Program-made: the position numbers and the translations under genes | NCBI RefSeq assembly: GCF_016086655.4 | Contig: NC_052132.2 | Span: forward strand, 6,760,805-6,824,804 | Length of the DNA stretch: 64,000 bases | From: Lepeophtheirus salmonis | Lineage: Eukaryota; Arthropoda; Copepoda; Siphonostomatoida; Caligidae | Direction: 5' to 3' | The notes under the pieces: generated by a model | What the model was told of the DNA's origin: nothing | What the model saw: only the letters and a program-made list of their open reading frames with translations | The model's database searches: none | Shown: positions 35,346 through 46,799 of the stretch, piece by piece | Layout of the letters: each line of letters opens with the position of its first letter | How positions within the stretch are numbered: position 1 is the stretch's first letter

Positions 35346-37635
35346 GAATATTATAAGTTAATATTATATTTTTGGAGTAAATAAAAAAAAATTGTAAAGA
35401 ATCAATACGAAACTAAAAAACAATAATTTGTAGAAAAGAATTTGCAAACGACTTCGAACACTATAAGTATTAAATTATATTTGTTGATTATTGTAAACAA
35501 TGCCAGATTTAGTGTGAGCAGGGTCTGTTGCTGAAAAATAATACCTTTTCCATTGTTACTTTTTTTACAATTTTTATTTTTGAGGACCATTTTATATATA
35601 GAAGATCAAAATATTTTTGACCAATATTCCTATTAATAAAATAATTTTATTCTTATTTTCGAATAACTTTATGGTCGTTAATAATAATTTGTGCCTAAAT
35701 TTTATTTTATGACATTAAATCATTCATTCTATTTTGGAAAGGATCTTTTATTTTTAAAGGGCAATACTTTTTCTAATATAATGGTTTTTCATTCAAAAGT
35801 AGTTGTATTTATGTTCATTGTTTATTTGGTCCCCCAAATTAGAGCCCCCTAAAACCATTTATGATTGTGGATTCTTTTATGATAAAAGTTATTTTAAATT
35901 AATTTATATTGCAGTTATTGTGTTAAAAAACTTTTTACAAAAGTATCTTTTCATCAATATCACAAAATAAAATACTTTCTTTAACAAATAAATATACATC
36001 AAAAAAATATGTGTTTTTTTTATAGAAAAATATTATTCACATATTACATTTTTTTAAACAAAATATTTGGTTCTTTAAATGGAAAATATTATATCCAATT
36101 TTGATTTTTTTTAAATGTAAAAATATTACCCTATAAGTAATTTTTATGTCAATATATTTTTTAAAATAATATGTGACCGATATCTTAATTTCAAAGAGTC
36201 TCAAATATAGACAACTGATAAAAATTATTATATGATGAACATTTTTATGTTGGTTGGAAAAATGTTCAGTGAGGAAATGATTTATTTATTTATTGTTCTT
36301 CATCACAAAAATTAATCTTGAATAAAAATCGAGTAAAGTAAAAAGTCCCCATGTATATTTTCACTGAGTAAGCCAACATTTCTGAGACATATTTGAGTCA
36401 GTTACTGATTTTGTATTCAAATTGGTTAAATAATAATTGAGTTCTGAGTGTTTTCTATAAGTTTCAATAAGAAAAATGTGAAATTTAGTTTTAATGTATA
36501 TTAGCTATCAATTTTAAGTTTGATGAAAAAGAATGCCCATATATATCAGTTACAGATAATTTTTCTAATTTTTAATTAATTTGAGTGGTTTGTGTCAATA
36601 TAACTATATAAAAAAAGATTTTATTTCCCAAAATATTTTAAAATTGATTATCTAATTTAAGGAGTATTTTTAATCAGCTTGATTTAATAAATTTAGACAA
36701 AGATAGACTATTATCAATTTTTTTTCTTATGGTACTTTTATGTTTTAGGTAACTTTTGAATACCAAATGCCCACAAATGTATATCCTAGAAAATATATTT
36801 TTACAATTTTGATTCGTTCTGGCCATAAGAGCATCAGGCATCGTCAAGCAGCTCGAGACAACCGTAGCACCATTTACCTCGTTTACAAGCGACAAAAACA
36901 AAAAAATTTCAAAAAAATATTTAACTGTTTTCAATCTTTTCTTATTTCATCATACTTCTGTCGAAATTGTAAACATATTGGAAAATATATATATTTTCTA
37001 TAAAAATATATTTTTAAAGACATGTTTTTGTTATCTTTAAAGAAATATCAACAACAATTTCCTTGAAAATATTGGTATCAAGATAAAACTATTATGTACG
37101 TAATAGTGATCACTATTTTTGAAATGAAACAGTATGATTGTACACATTTAAATTAGAAATGTGGTACTGAGAGTATATTGATTGTAAATCTATCCAAAAC
37201 AAATTTGAAAATACAAAAAAAAAAAAAACAGGGAGAGAACAATACCAATTGATCATTCACACATTACACATATCCAATCAATAACTTTCAAAATGTCTCA
37301 AAAAAGAAATATTTTGCGTTGTTCAAATAAAATTGAAAAAGAATAGCAATAAAAAAATTAATTAATTAATAGTTGTTTGGTTTATATATGATAATTTGAA
37401 AATGAATAATTGACCTTCTCACATCAACTTCGAACAATATTTTTTGGGGGTATTGGAAATCTGTAAGTTATTACAAAATTATGTTAAAGTTAGCCAATAT
37501 TTTTTAAATGACACTAGCGAGTTTAACAAAACTATTTTTGAAATCTAGAAAAAAGTTACATATCTATAAATAAGTAAAATTTGTCCGTCTCTCTATAATC
37601 CGTACAGACATTATTGAAATGAGAAATAATGAACT
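35346..37635. other. 5' flank of the GPCR gene; no gene seen
   Basis: AT-rich. It should hold the untranslated first exon and promoter of the receptor, but nothing identifies them. A diverged R1 fragment (TTTGAGTCAGTTACTGA) lies near 36392. The 86-codon minus frame at 36674-36934 starts at a TTG and has no upstream ATG. Confidence 0.45.
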
Positions 37636-37639
37636 ATTT

Positions 37640-38270
37640 ATCATATACAGGGTTCAAAAGCAATCTGTGCCACGAAAAGGATTTTGTAGGCGGCACAATT
37701 ATCGCTTTAACCAATTTTAAGAATAAAAAAATAAACTTATGCAGACTCTGGAAGCTTCATGAATTTTGATTTATTTAACTTCATAGAATCACCTTCACCC
37801 TCAAAAACAGTCTCTATTCGAGGTCAAAAGTCCAAAAAAACCTTAAATTTCTTCTAGATCCAACTAATAAGTTCATCTTTGTTGTTGCAAGGACTCGGTT
37901 GCTTTGCTGTTCGATCACCCCACACAAAAATAATCTATATAATTTAGTTCCAGTGAGTTTAGAAGCCAAAAGTCTGGCAAAATTAAGTTGTTTAAATTGT
38001 CTTTGAGTCATTTAAAACTTTTTTTTAAGTTGTGTTTAAGAGCTGAGTCCTTTAGTGGCCTCAAATTCCCTCCTAACCTTGAAAACGAACGTCTCAAAGG
38101 CATTTTGAATGGTCTATAGCCCTCTCCTCGAAATAAATTTTTCTATCGTCATCAAAATGAGGATGGTATGATATTTTTTCTGAATTTTATTTATCACATT
38201 TCAACTTAGTCTCATATTAACTCTATATACTTCTCCAAGCGATGCTCCCATCTATGTAGCCCCTACAAGT
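37640..38270 (-). mobile_element. Mariner/Tc1-like relic with catalytic Asp changed to Glu
   Basis: TACAGGGTTCAAAAGCAATC opens the low-coordinate end. On the minus strand one frame contains CGVIEQQSNRVLATTKMNLL, matching the VWGVIExxTNxxPxNTKxxL block. The neighbouring frame just upstream reads FWLLNSLELNYIDYF, which aligns with FWPPNSPDLNPLDYF. The third catalytic Asp therefore reads Glu, and two indels separate these pieces. Further upstream, TFVFKVRREFEATKGLSS ends in a stop. The related element at 57.4 kb has TFVSTIRREY in the same place. Much of the N-terminal half is missing. Confidence 0.65.
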
Positions 38271-39885
38271 TGTTCTCTGCGTTTTTCTGAGCAAAATAAT
38301 GGTTTACAGAATTTGGGGTTGGTCTTAATTTGAAAAAAATCTTTGTAGTTCAATGTTTGGACTTAATTCTTATTTGGGGAGTAAGGTAGTATTTTCACTT
38401 TTATATACAGTAATTAATTGGTGCAAAAACTCAACTGCGCCAACAGAGCAATACTCGAGTGTGTCCCTTTTTACAGAAACACTCACATCAACACTCTCAA
38501 ACGACTTTTACATAACAACTGCGCGTCCAAAATGGCTGAAATTTTGTTGATTATCAACCAACAGATCCTAGATAGATGTGACTACCTTTTTCTTTTTTTT
38601 AAATTTTTGCAAGCTTCACATTAGTTCGTATTTGTTTTCAGATAACTATCGTATAGGTAAGTATATTTTTAATTCAAAAAGATAAAAATTGTCAAAATTT
38701 ATGAGAAAAGTAACTCTCAAATTCTTTTGTCTAAAAAAAATTTATTTGGTCAAAAAACAATTACCTCTGAAAAAGTTTTCAGAACAATATTTTGTATCTT
38801 TCAAATAAAATAATCTACAAAAAAAGCACCTGAGTGGTGAAAATAAGTATTTTACTCCTTGCAAACTTTGCAAGTTTGTCCACTGCTATTATATTTAAAG
38901 GGTCTATAATTGTAATATAGGTTTTTTGTAGCAATACGATATATTATATGGGAAGAAAGTGTTTGATGGAACAAAATGGTGAGTGTAATCCAGGAGAAGC
39001 TAGCTTAGCATCAAAAATTAGGAATAACTTTACAAAATTACCAATTAAAATAGGGGTATTGAAAATGAATACTAGTGGAAGGAGGGTGCCCACGTTTCAG
39101 GGAGGAATAGAAAGAAATATTGAGGATAGATGAAAACAGACCAAGAGACGAACCTTTAATGATACAGAGGGTGAATATAAAGAAACAGAGCGAAGGAGAG
39201 AAATATAGAAAGGGAGATGTAAAACGGGATTCTATTTCGGTCAAAAACAGGTTCTTAATGTGCTCCGAGGACCAAAAAATTATCATAGGGACTTGCTTAG
39301 TTATTTTATAGGTATATTTCCTAAATTTCAGACCAAGAATTTCGTTTAGGATTCAAAAACCTAGTGCAACCCCATGAACGTCATTCTACTATCAGAGATG
39401 CAGCTAGAAACTATATGTTTTGGCGATTGAGAAAGGACGAAATTACTGCATCGAAGAGAGGATATACAGGTCCATGTAACCAGAAATATTTGGAAAATTC
39501 TTCCTTCCCTCATGACAGGAACATAAAAATGAACCATCTAAAGGGCTTTCCAGCACAACAAAAACTAAAAACCTACAGTTTTGGAAAAAATTAGTTATTT
39601 CGTCACTTCAATGCCGTATAAAATCTTTATTAAGGGACAAAATAACGAAATAGTCAAAGGATGAAATACTTATATCTTTCACTGTATATGAAATCACCAT
39701 AATATTTTTAATGGCCTTTTTATCATTATATGTAGGTACGCTTTAATTATAAGTATTTATATATATGAAAGCCTGGTTATACTTAGATAATAAATATGGT
39801 AAAAAGTTTCAAAATCACAATAAAAAAGTGATATAATATAACTTGTTAATAAGATATAACAACATGCATATTTCAATTTTTATAT
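38271..39885. other. No identified gene; unexplained open stretches
   Basis: Between 38940 and 39600 several plus-strand frames are open in turn (38948-39133, 39120-39311, 39364-39594) with charged, non-repetitive composition, suggesting a decayed coding sequence. No domain or motif is recognisable, so no product is proposed. Confidence 0.35.
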
Positions 39886-39888
39886 ATA

Positions 39889-40621
39889 CTAGGTATGCGG
39901 CTATGAAAGCAGACTTAGGTGCCTAGGTGTCACAATTTAGACATTAAAAACCAGTTCAAAAATCTAAATGCTTATTTCGACATATGTCAACAATATTTAA
40001 TTGATTGTTCGTATAGTTTCATTCAACAACGCACTTTTTTCTCTCGTAAAAATGTCTAACTTTGTTCCTACAAACTAGGGTGTGCGGACATCTTTGATTT
40101 TCTCTTACCAATTGAAGAAAAATGCTTCTCAAGCCCATCAAATGCTTGTTGAAGCTTAGAATGGAATCATAATTGGAAGCTTTGAACCATGTTATACTTC
40201 AAAACGCCCAAAATATGAAGCCAGACAACATAAGGTAATTTTGTTTGATGACAACACCACAGTATCGCTTTATATCCTCTCACCAGATTGTTGAATCGTT
40301 CAACTGGGAACTTCTTGTTCATGCAGCTTACTCATCAGACCCTGCGCCTTCCGATTATTACTTGTTTGCATCGATGGGACACGCACTCCATGATTTACGC
40401 TTCCATTCTCACGCTTAACCCAAAAATGGATTGATGGCTGGTTTCCAGCCAAAGACGAAAAATTTTTTTGTGGAAAGGGATTCATAAATTCCCTGAAAGA
40501 TGGGGAAATGTGTGGCTAACAAAGGTACATACTTTGAGAATTATATTTGTAAACATTTTTTTCACAATAAACGTTTAAAATTTTAAAAAAATGTCTTATT
40601 TCATATGCGCATACCTTATAC
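39889..40621 (+). mobile_element. Internally deleted DD34D mariner with TIRs
   Basis: The ends are inverted repeats: the left reads AGGTATGCGGCTATGAAA and the right, reverse-complemented, AGGTATGCGCATATGAAA, each beside TA. The ATG at 40052 opens MSNFVPTN, a stop, then GVRTSLIFSYQLKKNASQAH and QMLVEA, the mariner N-terminus. The frame then jumps to the catalytic half: YEARQHKVILFDDNTT (first DDD-core block retained here, Asp kept), VHAAYSSDPAPSDYYLFASM with the last Asp, and KKWIDGWFPAKDEKFF, ending at TAA near 40575. About half the transposase between the N-terminus and the second block is deleted. Several frameshifts are present. The minus frame 40300-40485 is a shadow. Confidence 0.8.
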
Positions 40622-40652
40622 ATACATACATATGTATGTATGTATAAGGTAT
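40611..40652. repeat. 42-bp perfect palindrome at the mariner 3' end
   Basis: ATACCTTATACATACATACA followed by TATGTATGTATGTATAAGGT and AT reads identically on both strands, with its centre between 40631 and 40632. Its outer arms repeat the mariner terminal sequence TAAGGTAT. Confidence 0.95.
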
Positions 40653-41109
40653 ACTTAGTTCTTAGAATATAATCATAAATATGTTATCAATAAGTTTTTA
40701 AAAAATTGACAAGGTTTGAGAAAGCCTTCCAAAATCATTAAGTATTCATAACTTGAAAAGTGCAAAACGTTGTAAAAAAAAGTGATATATATACTAAAGA
40801 ATAAATGTTGTTGACGTTGTCAAAAAAAATAAATTTATCATCTCTTTTTCCTTCTGTATCAATATTTTATTACTATTAATACTACTACCAAGAATAATAA
40901 TTAAAAGAAAATGAATTAAAAAGGGGAGGAATAAGAGGCATGTTGGTGGACCGGTAAGTTGAATTGCTGTTCTTAAATACCAATAACGTTTTTTGAGTTT
41001 TGATGATTCAGTTCTTTCGTCGTTTTTTTTCTTTTTAAAAAAAAATTGTGATAAATAACACAAAAAACACATTTTGGCGCTTACAACAGACAAAAATCAT
41101 GCATTGTTT

Positions 41110-42240
41110 AATGTAATATGACAAGGACAAACTCAATCTATTCCGCCATTGTGGAGCTTATACTTCAAAGGCAGACATAACTCTACAAATCCAGGGTCGT
41201 TCTGATAAATCAGGACCATGTTGGACTACATCCTGAACTATAAGCAAAAACATTTAACTAAGTTTTTCAATTTTAAAGTGATAGGCTTAAGTTACTTTAG
41301 CAACTTTTAATTCAAAGGAAGTACTTACGATATAAGAGACCCCAAGGAACCCCATCATAGAATTTCCTTGGACGGAACATAGTACAGCGTACAAGCAAAA
41401 TATGATCAGATATCCTAATAGCAAAGTTGACGGCGTCTAAAACCACTGGAAGGAAGAAGGGGAATATAAGGGAAAAGACTACAAGTCACACAGTGATAAA
41501 AACGCACTTTTATATTCCTCGTACTCCTAAAACGTTCTTTAAAGTCATCTCCTGGTCTCTGATTAACGCTCTTGCCAAAAAAAGCACCAAGTAAGCCGCA
41601 CATCCCTCTCTAGGACTATAAACAATGGACCTATATATGAAGTCATACCACCTTTTCAAAAGACATATTCTTACAGAGAAAATCAAAACAATCAAAATAA
41701 AAAAATGCAGAACGATTTGAAATCCTACGGTAAGTGAGTCTTCTTTTCTTCAGATGAGAAAAAATTGACTAACGACAAATCCCACATCATCCAGAACTTA
41801 ATATCTTTGGTCACAGAGAGATTTTATGTTTCTAATCTCTTTAAAACTAAATTTGGCGGACTGCGCCATGCCCCTATGGGTAATAGGGAGCAACGACAGT
41901 AGCATGCCTCCAACTTATCTAAGCCAAAGGAAAGAACGGGTGCCGACAAGGACTGTACACTCCAGTCTAACCAGCTGATAACTAGGATTAAAGCTATTTT
42001 ATCCATGTGTCCATGGGATATTTCTTTTAGGGGAGGGGTGGGGAGTTAAAGAAGAAGGTCTCTGCCAATTAACACAGCAGCATTAACTCCTTAAAGGCCT
42101 CCATCATTAAGCACTCGAACAAAGTCTCCCCTGTAGACATGGTTAAGGGTTGCAAATTCTATATGCCTCGTATCAACCGCATGATGGGCGAAGATAGCGG
42201 ACAAATTGAATAAATAGTTGCTTAATCAAACATTGCTTGT
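41110..42240 (+). mobile_element. Full-length but decayed mariner/Tc1-like transposase
   Basis: This GC-richer plus-strand stretch keeps the order of a transposase. The N-terminus reads NSIYSAIVELILQRQT then NSTN. The end of the second DNA-binding domain reads KPHIPL. A first catalytic block reads SDEKKLTNDKSHIIQN, and the C-terminus reads LKASIIKHSNKVSPVDMVKG with GCKFYMPRINRMMGEDSGQI, ending at a stop. The usual second and third catalytic blocks are not clear, and many frames are shifted. The minus-strand frames 41415-41695 and 41824-42006 are shadows. I could not define the terminal repeats. Confidence 0.65.
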
Positions 42241-42244
42241 CAAA

Positions 42245-43290
42245 ATTGTCTTCCATAAAACCCCCTCACTTTTATGTTTATTTTTTGAGAGTTGATATTG
42301 CCTAGCATTACTAAACTGGGATTAAATTGATGAATCTGTACTTTATAACCTAAATATTTTCATTTCGAATCAATTTATCTCTTGCCATTCAGATTGAGAT
42401 AACTTGCCAGTGAAAAGTTACTGGTTTTTATTTTTTTAAATATTGTTTCTAATTCATGCATATTTTAAACAAACAACCCCTTAGTGAAAAAAACAACAAA
42501 TGCTATCAGGGCTATGGAAACATCTAATCATCAACAAAATATATGATCGGAAAATATGTGGGTTTTTTTTCTAATATCATCGTGTTAGAAAATATTTTGA
42601 TGTCAGCCCATATCCAGTTAGTACATCTAAAAACTCATTTTTTGAATTTACAATAGTGGGACTTTTTTGTTTCCATTGACTTTCTTATAAAACTTAAGTA
42701 TTATAATGGATTTTTTAACGTCATTGGGAGAACAATTTGTTTTTGATGTAATTGTGCAGTAAGAACCGGTTCAAATATTAATTAAGTATAAGTTGTCATA
42801 TCACTATAAAATGAGAACTACCCCGGCACAACTACAGTACCGGAGTACCAAACAATAATAATAATGTATTTACAAAGTATCTACTTTGATACATGAAGAC
42901 AGATTAGGAATCTGTTCCAATGAAAACAACTCAAAATATAAACAATCGTATGTTTTTATTTATAGTAATGCACTTATATGTAAATAATAGCAAATGAAAG
43001 AGCGGGCGAATCACATTGACAATGGTTCATGTCATTTTTTATTTTTTTTATTTCCACTGATTAGTTATAAGTAAATATTATAGTATTACATTTACTCCAT
43101 CTGACCCGGGGAACTTCTTTGAAGTCCAATTACAAGAAGTGCATTTCCTTTTTTAGGAACGACTGGGGCACAAACCTACTCACATAAAGTTCAAAAGAAA
43201 AAGTTCTCTCAAGCGCGTAGTCCATTGAGCTACGAACAATAAAATGCAAATACATATAAATGAAAAGAAATATCGAAATGAGAAGTCAAT
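42245..43290. other. No gene seen
   Basis: AT-rich sequence without recognisable repeats or open frames. Confidence 0.5.
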
Positions 43291-43640
43291 CTTTATTTGA
43301 TGTCGAAAAATTGTCAAATTCAATTTCCAGTAAAAAATGGAAAATAAATGTGAATATCATTTATTGACATTGTAAAGAGAAATATGAACCTTCTAAGATT
43401 TTGTTTGCTGTAAATACAAAAAAGTTATACTTAAGAATGTTGTTGAAAAAATAAACCATCAATAATTGGTTCATTTTTGTAAATATTACAAAAATTATGA
43501 ATTGAAATCTTCCATCAATTGAAAATACAATATTTAACAGTGGAATTTTAAAATTTTATGTCCTTAGTGCATCGTTTTTTGGTATTTCTTTTTAAAAATT
43601 GAAAATTCACTTTAAAAAAAAGAGAAAAAATCGAACAATT
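43290..43640. repeat. Dispersed repeat R2, copy 1
   Basis: Shares with 55310-55620, in order: CATTTATTG.{1,3}ATTGT, AAGAG.AA.AT.AA, GTTGT..AAAAAATAA.CC, TTGTTCATTTTTG.AAATAT, AAATTTTATGTCC and GGCATTTCTTTTTAAAAA (GGTATTTC here). Non-coding. Confidence 0.6.
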
Positions 43641-44150
43641 ATACAGAAAATGACAGATATTTCAAATGCATATGTATAGGGTAAATGGATCTCGAGACAA
43701 ATTTCTACAAACTTTTTTATTGCAATGGATTCAATATTTCATAAAAATCCACTTTTTGGCACCTGAAAAAAACAAAATTGCAATTTTCAAGGATTTTTGT
43801 TTTAGGCCATTATTTCCTGATTTCAAATAAATTAAACTTTTTTTTGTTGCCATGTGAATATTGTTTACTTTTGGAACATCACTCAGTTTTTGATTTGTAA
43901 CTCAAGCCCTACTTAGTCTCTTTGAGCTCCGAAAAACATTTTTGTGTTTTGGCTATAGAATAAACACCCCTTTTATTATCAACCTCCAGAAAAAAAATCA
44001 AAAAAATCTGCACCACATCTTAGCCTAACCAAGTTCAAAATAGATGTCCATGCAAAATTTCAGACTCCTAATTCAAGAGTGTGAGCTCTAATAAAGTCAC
44101 ACACAGAGCCACATTTTTTTACAAAAGTTGTTCAACCATCGATGGAAAAA
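43641..44150. other. No gene seen
   Basis: AT-rich flank of repeat R2, possibly part of the same larger repetitive unit. Confidence 0.4.
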
Positions 44151-44159
44151 AGGATTATT

Positions 44160-44500
44160 TGATGGGTACGCCATTGGCGCCCATGATCTTGTCGAGGCGG
44201 GTCCGGAAGTAGGAGCAAGCCGGGAGGAAATTGTTTGGGATTTACGTTGGACTAGTTCTTCACGATCAATTTCTTGAGATTAGCCAAGTCGGGAGCTGAG
44301 TCCTACTGGAAGGTGAACCTGTGGCCCTCATCGTTGGCTTTCATCCACGTAATGACTTTGTCCTTCCGCACCTCGCACTTCTTTTCACCGCCGACTATCT
44401 CTACTTGGTTGAAGAACATTGCCAGGATCAACGTGCCATTGAACCGGATGACCCTCAACGTCATGAGTGAAACCAGGAACTTGGTTCTGTAGACCATAGG
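44160..44500 (-). mobile_element. Central fragment of a mariner/Tc1-like transposase
   Basis: The minus frame 44497-44303 reads SLMTLRVIRFNGTLILAMFF, matching the SVMxLGVIxSxGxxxPPxFF segment. It continues KDKVITWMKANDEG, then FTFQ, a stop, then DSAPDLANLKKLIVKN, matching YVFQQDSAPxHxA with the catalytic Asp kept and one Gln codon turned into a stop. Below that, down to 44160, the strand reads QFPPGLLLLPDPPRQDHG without clear homology. Neither the DNA-binding region nor the C-terminus is present. The plus frame 44274-44492 is a shadow. Confidence 0.65.
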
Positions 44501-45245
44501 GACCTTTTTATTTAGTCAGGTAGGAAGGAATTGTTTTGGCTGTTGTTTACGGTATGGATCATTCCAGGTCAAATCAAAAGAAAAAAAATAATAATAATGT
44601 CATCCGACCCTCTTAGATTTGGATGATTTTTGATACACAAGCTCAAATGCATGAGTTGACTCAGTGAGCCAAATTTTAGCACATAATTCTAAGATATTCA
44701 TGAGATATGGATACTCGTCCAAGTCCATTTTTGGCCCAAAATTTTGAACGTCGCATTCATGTCTTTTTATTTGGTATTTGACTATTTTAAAGTGTGAGGA
44801 TTCCAAAAATGAAGTCAAAAACATACTATTTAAATGTCCGATGATCTTAATTTTGATTTTAATAAAAAAAAATGAAAAATTGAAATATACCGGCAAGTAT
44901 TGATCAAGAATAAAAAAATTGCCCAAGTCTTACGATAATGAATTTTTGGCAATGTGTTTTACATATGTAGGGGTATCATTGTGCTCAAAATCAGAGTGGT
45001 GTTATTATGAGAGCTTTCAGGGTCGGATTTAAAAGTTGTGATACTTTTTAAGGAAATTTGGTTAATTTTATGTACGTGTTTATATCTTAAACTTATTTTA
45101 TAATTTAAATAGACTTACAAATGAAAACCGAACTAGAGTAATTCATAATATTGATTAAAAGTAAGCAACTTAAAAGAAAATTTGAATAGTTTATAGTATT
45201 TATTATTACATGTTTCTAAAGCTTGATATAATTTAAAATTATTTT
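44501..45245. other. No gene seen
   Basis: AT-rich. The 108-codon minus frame (44926-44600) has no recognised motif. Confidence 0.4.
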
Positions 45246-45250
45246 GTTTG

Positions 45251-46785
45251 TCATTTTTTGAGATTTTTGTAGTGTCGTCCTGTTGCTCGTATTGGTGCTC
45301 TTATCGCACATATAACATGGGTATTGGGAACCCAAAACACATCAATTCTAGGAGACTAATGATAAGAAGGAATAAAAGAATGGAGAAACTTGATTTTTAC
45401 GTCTTTATTTTCATAGTCTTCATCCGTAACCACACCAATCCAAATTCTATTGTCATAAGTGCAAGCAGCAAATTGGGATATTTTGACTGACACAACTGGA
45501 GGGGGACAAGTGAAATCAAACTCAATACACTACTCAGATTCTTTTGAAACTCTCTTGTACCTGGAATGGTCTTTGCATTCTTATACCTCTTCTTCATTTT
45601 TTCTTGCACTTGATCAACATCCCTCTAATCCAGATAAACAGACGTGATGCCTGTTATCTCCTCTCTGCAGAAGTTGAAGAAACTAATTGGGCCAAGTATT
45701 TGATCTTGTAATGGTCGCTTCCGACTAGCTCTTGCTGCCAGTCTTTTCATAGGTCCATCAACTCTATCACAAGGTGACTTACTGTGAATTGTGGCAAAGA
45801 ATGACCAGGAACATCTAACACCAAAGTCATCAAAATGGTGGCAAAGGTTCAAAAAATGTTTACAGTTCTTATACTGACCTGCACACCCATCAGAATAGTA
45901 ATGGACATACTGAAGGGTTTTAAGTAGAAAAATACTTTGTAAAATTTACAATCCCTCTCATTACTTTGTGGACCATATCTACATCATGGTCTTTGTCATC
46001 AGAAATTATACACATTGAAGCACTTTTGAGTTCTCTTTCTTTCATGTAGTAAACTACAATCGGATGTAAAGTACATTGTGACTTGTTCCAAGCATTCCCT
46101 GAATTTCGTCCTGTACAAGGAATGTGTAATTCTCTGCAAAATCACCTAAAACAATGACCTCATCAATGTTAAGGTTTTCTTTCAAATTTCTGAGGTGACC
46201 TGCTTCACACCGTGCGACATACAAGTGTATTTCAATAAATTCTTTTACAGTTTCTATTCTGGTAATTAAATCAGCCCTATCAGTTGAGGTCCAAAGTTTG
46301 AAATTTATGTTGATCTCCTCCTCTTCATCATGACCAATTAGTTTGGTTTATGAAAAATTTCGCAATGGATCGACACCTGGGTAGTTTTGACATCGATGCA
46401 TCATACATTCGTGAGACTCTCTACTGCAAACTATCATTTCTGTAAACTCACATACACTTTGCTCTATCTTTGCAGTATTAACTAATAAATTCGTGTTTTG
46501 ATGGTACGTACACATACAAACAGAATGCGACCCAGATGAACCAACCAAGATGCACCATTTTGGACAGAGACTACAAAATTTGGAGAAATCAATAAATATA
46601 TCAGGATGCTTAGTGCAGAATTCAGCATAAAGACAAAAAGAGTATACATACTTCTTTTTGTCGCAGAATAAAGTTACAGGACAACGTTTATCCTGTATAT
46701 ATAGATTTCAAATACATTTGTCAAAATCTTTGGATATATTTTCAATTAAACTTTGAAAAATATTATTTGAGAATGCTTTTGACAT
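45251..46785 (-). pseudogene. Broken transposon-derived gene of the cc8L18.2-like family
   Basis: An uncharacterised protein family found in multiple copies in invertebrates, probably of transposon origin; the name is from memory. The minus strand gives conserved blocks in order: ATG at 46785 (MSKAFSNN), FSKFCSLCPKWCILVGSSGS then HSVCMCTYHQN, a Cys-rich HECMMHRCQNYPG, VIVLGDFAENYTFLVQDEIQ, YYSDGC..QYKN, SFFATIHSKSPCD followed by VDG and MKRLAARAS, a KTIPGTREF block, and a C-terminus with WIGVVTDEDYE, VFWVPNTHVICAIRAP and stop at 45251. The Asp/Glu residues in DFAENY, SDG and the CD pair could be an RNase H-like core; that is inference. There are stops at about 46706, 46350 and others, and frameshifts near 46075 and 45930. 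Non-functional. Confidence 0.65.
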
Positions 46786-46799
46786 ATTTTATTTTTCAT

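Noticed and set aside
36674..36934. Minus-strand frame resembling a signal peptide (KTVKYFFEIFLFLSLVNEVNG)
   Set aside because: The frame begins at a TTG, has a TGA five codons upstream and no in-frame ATG. The hydrophobic run comes from T-rich DNA.
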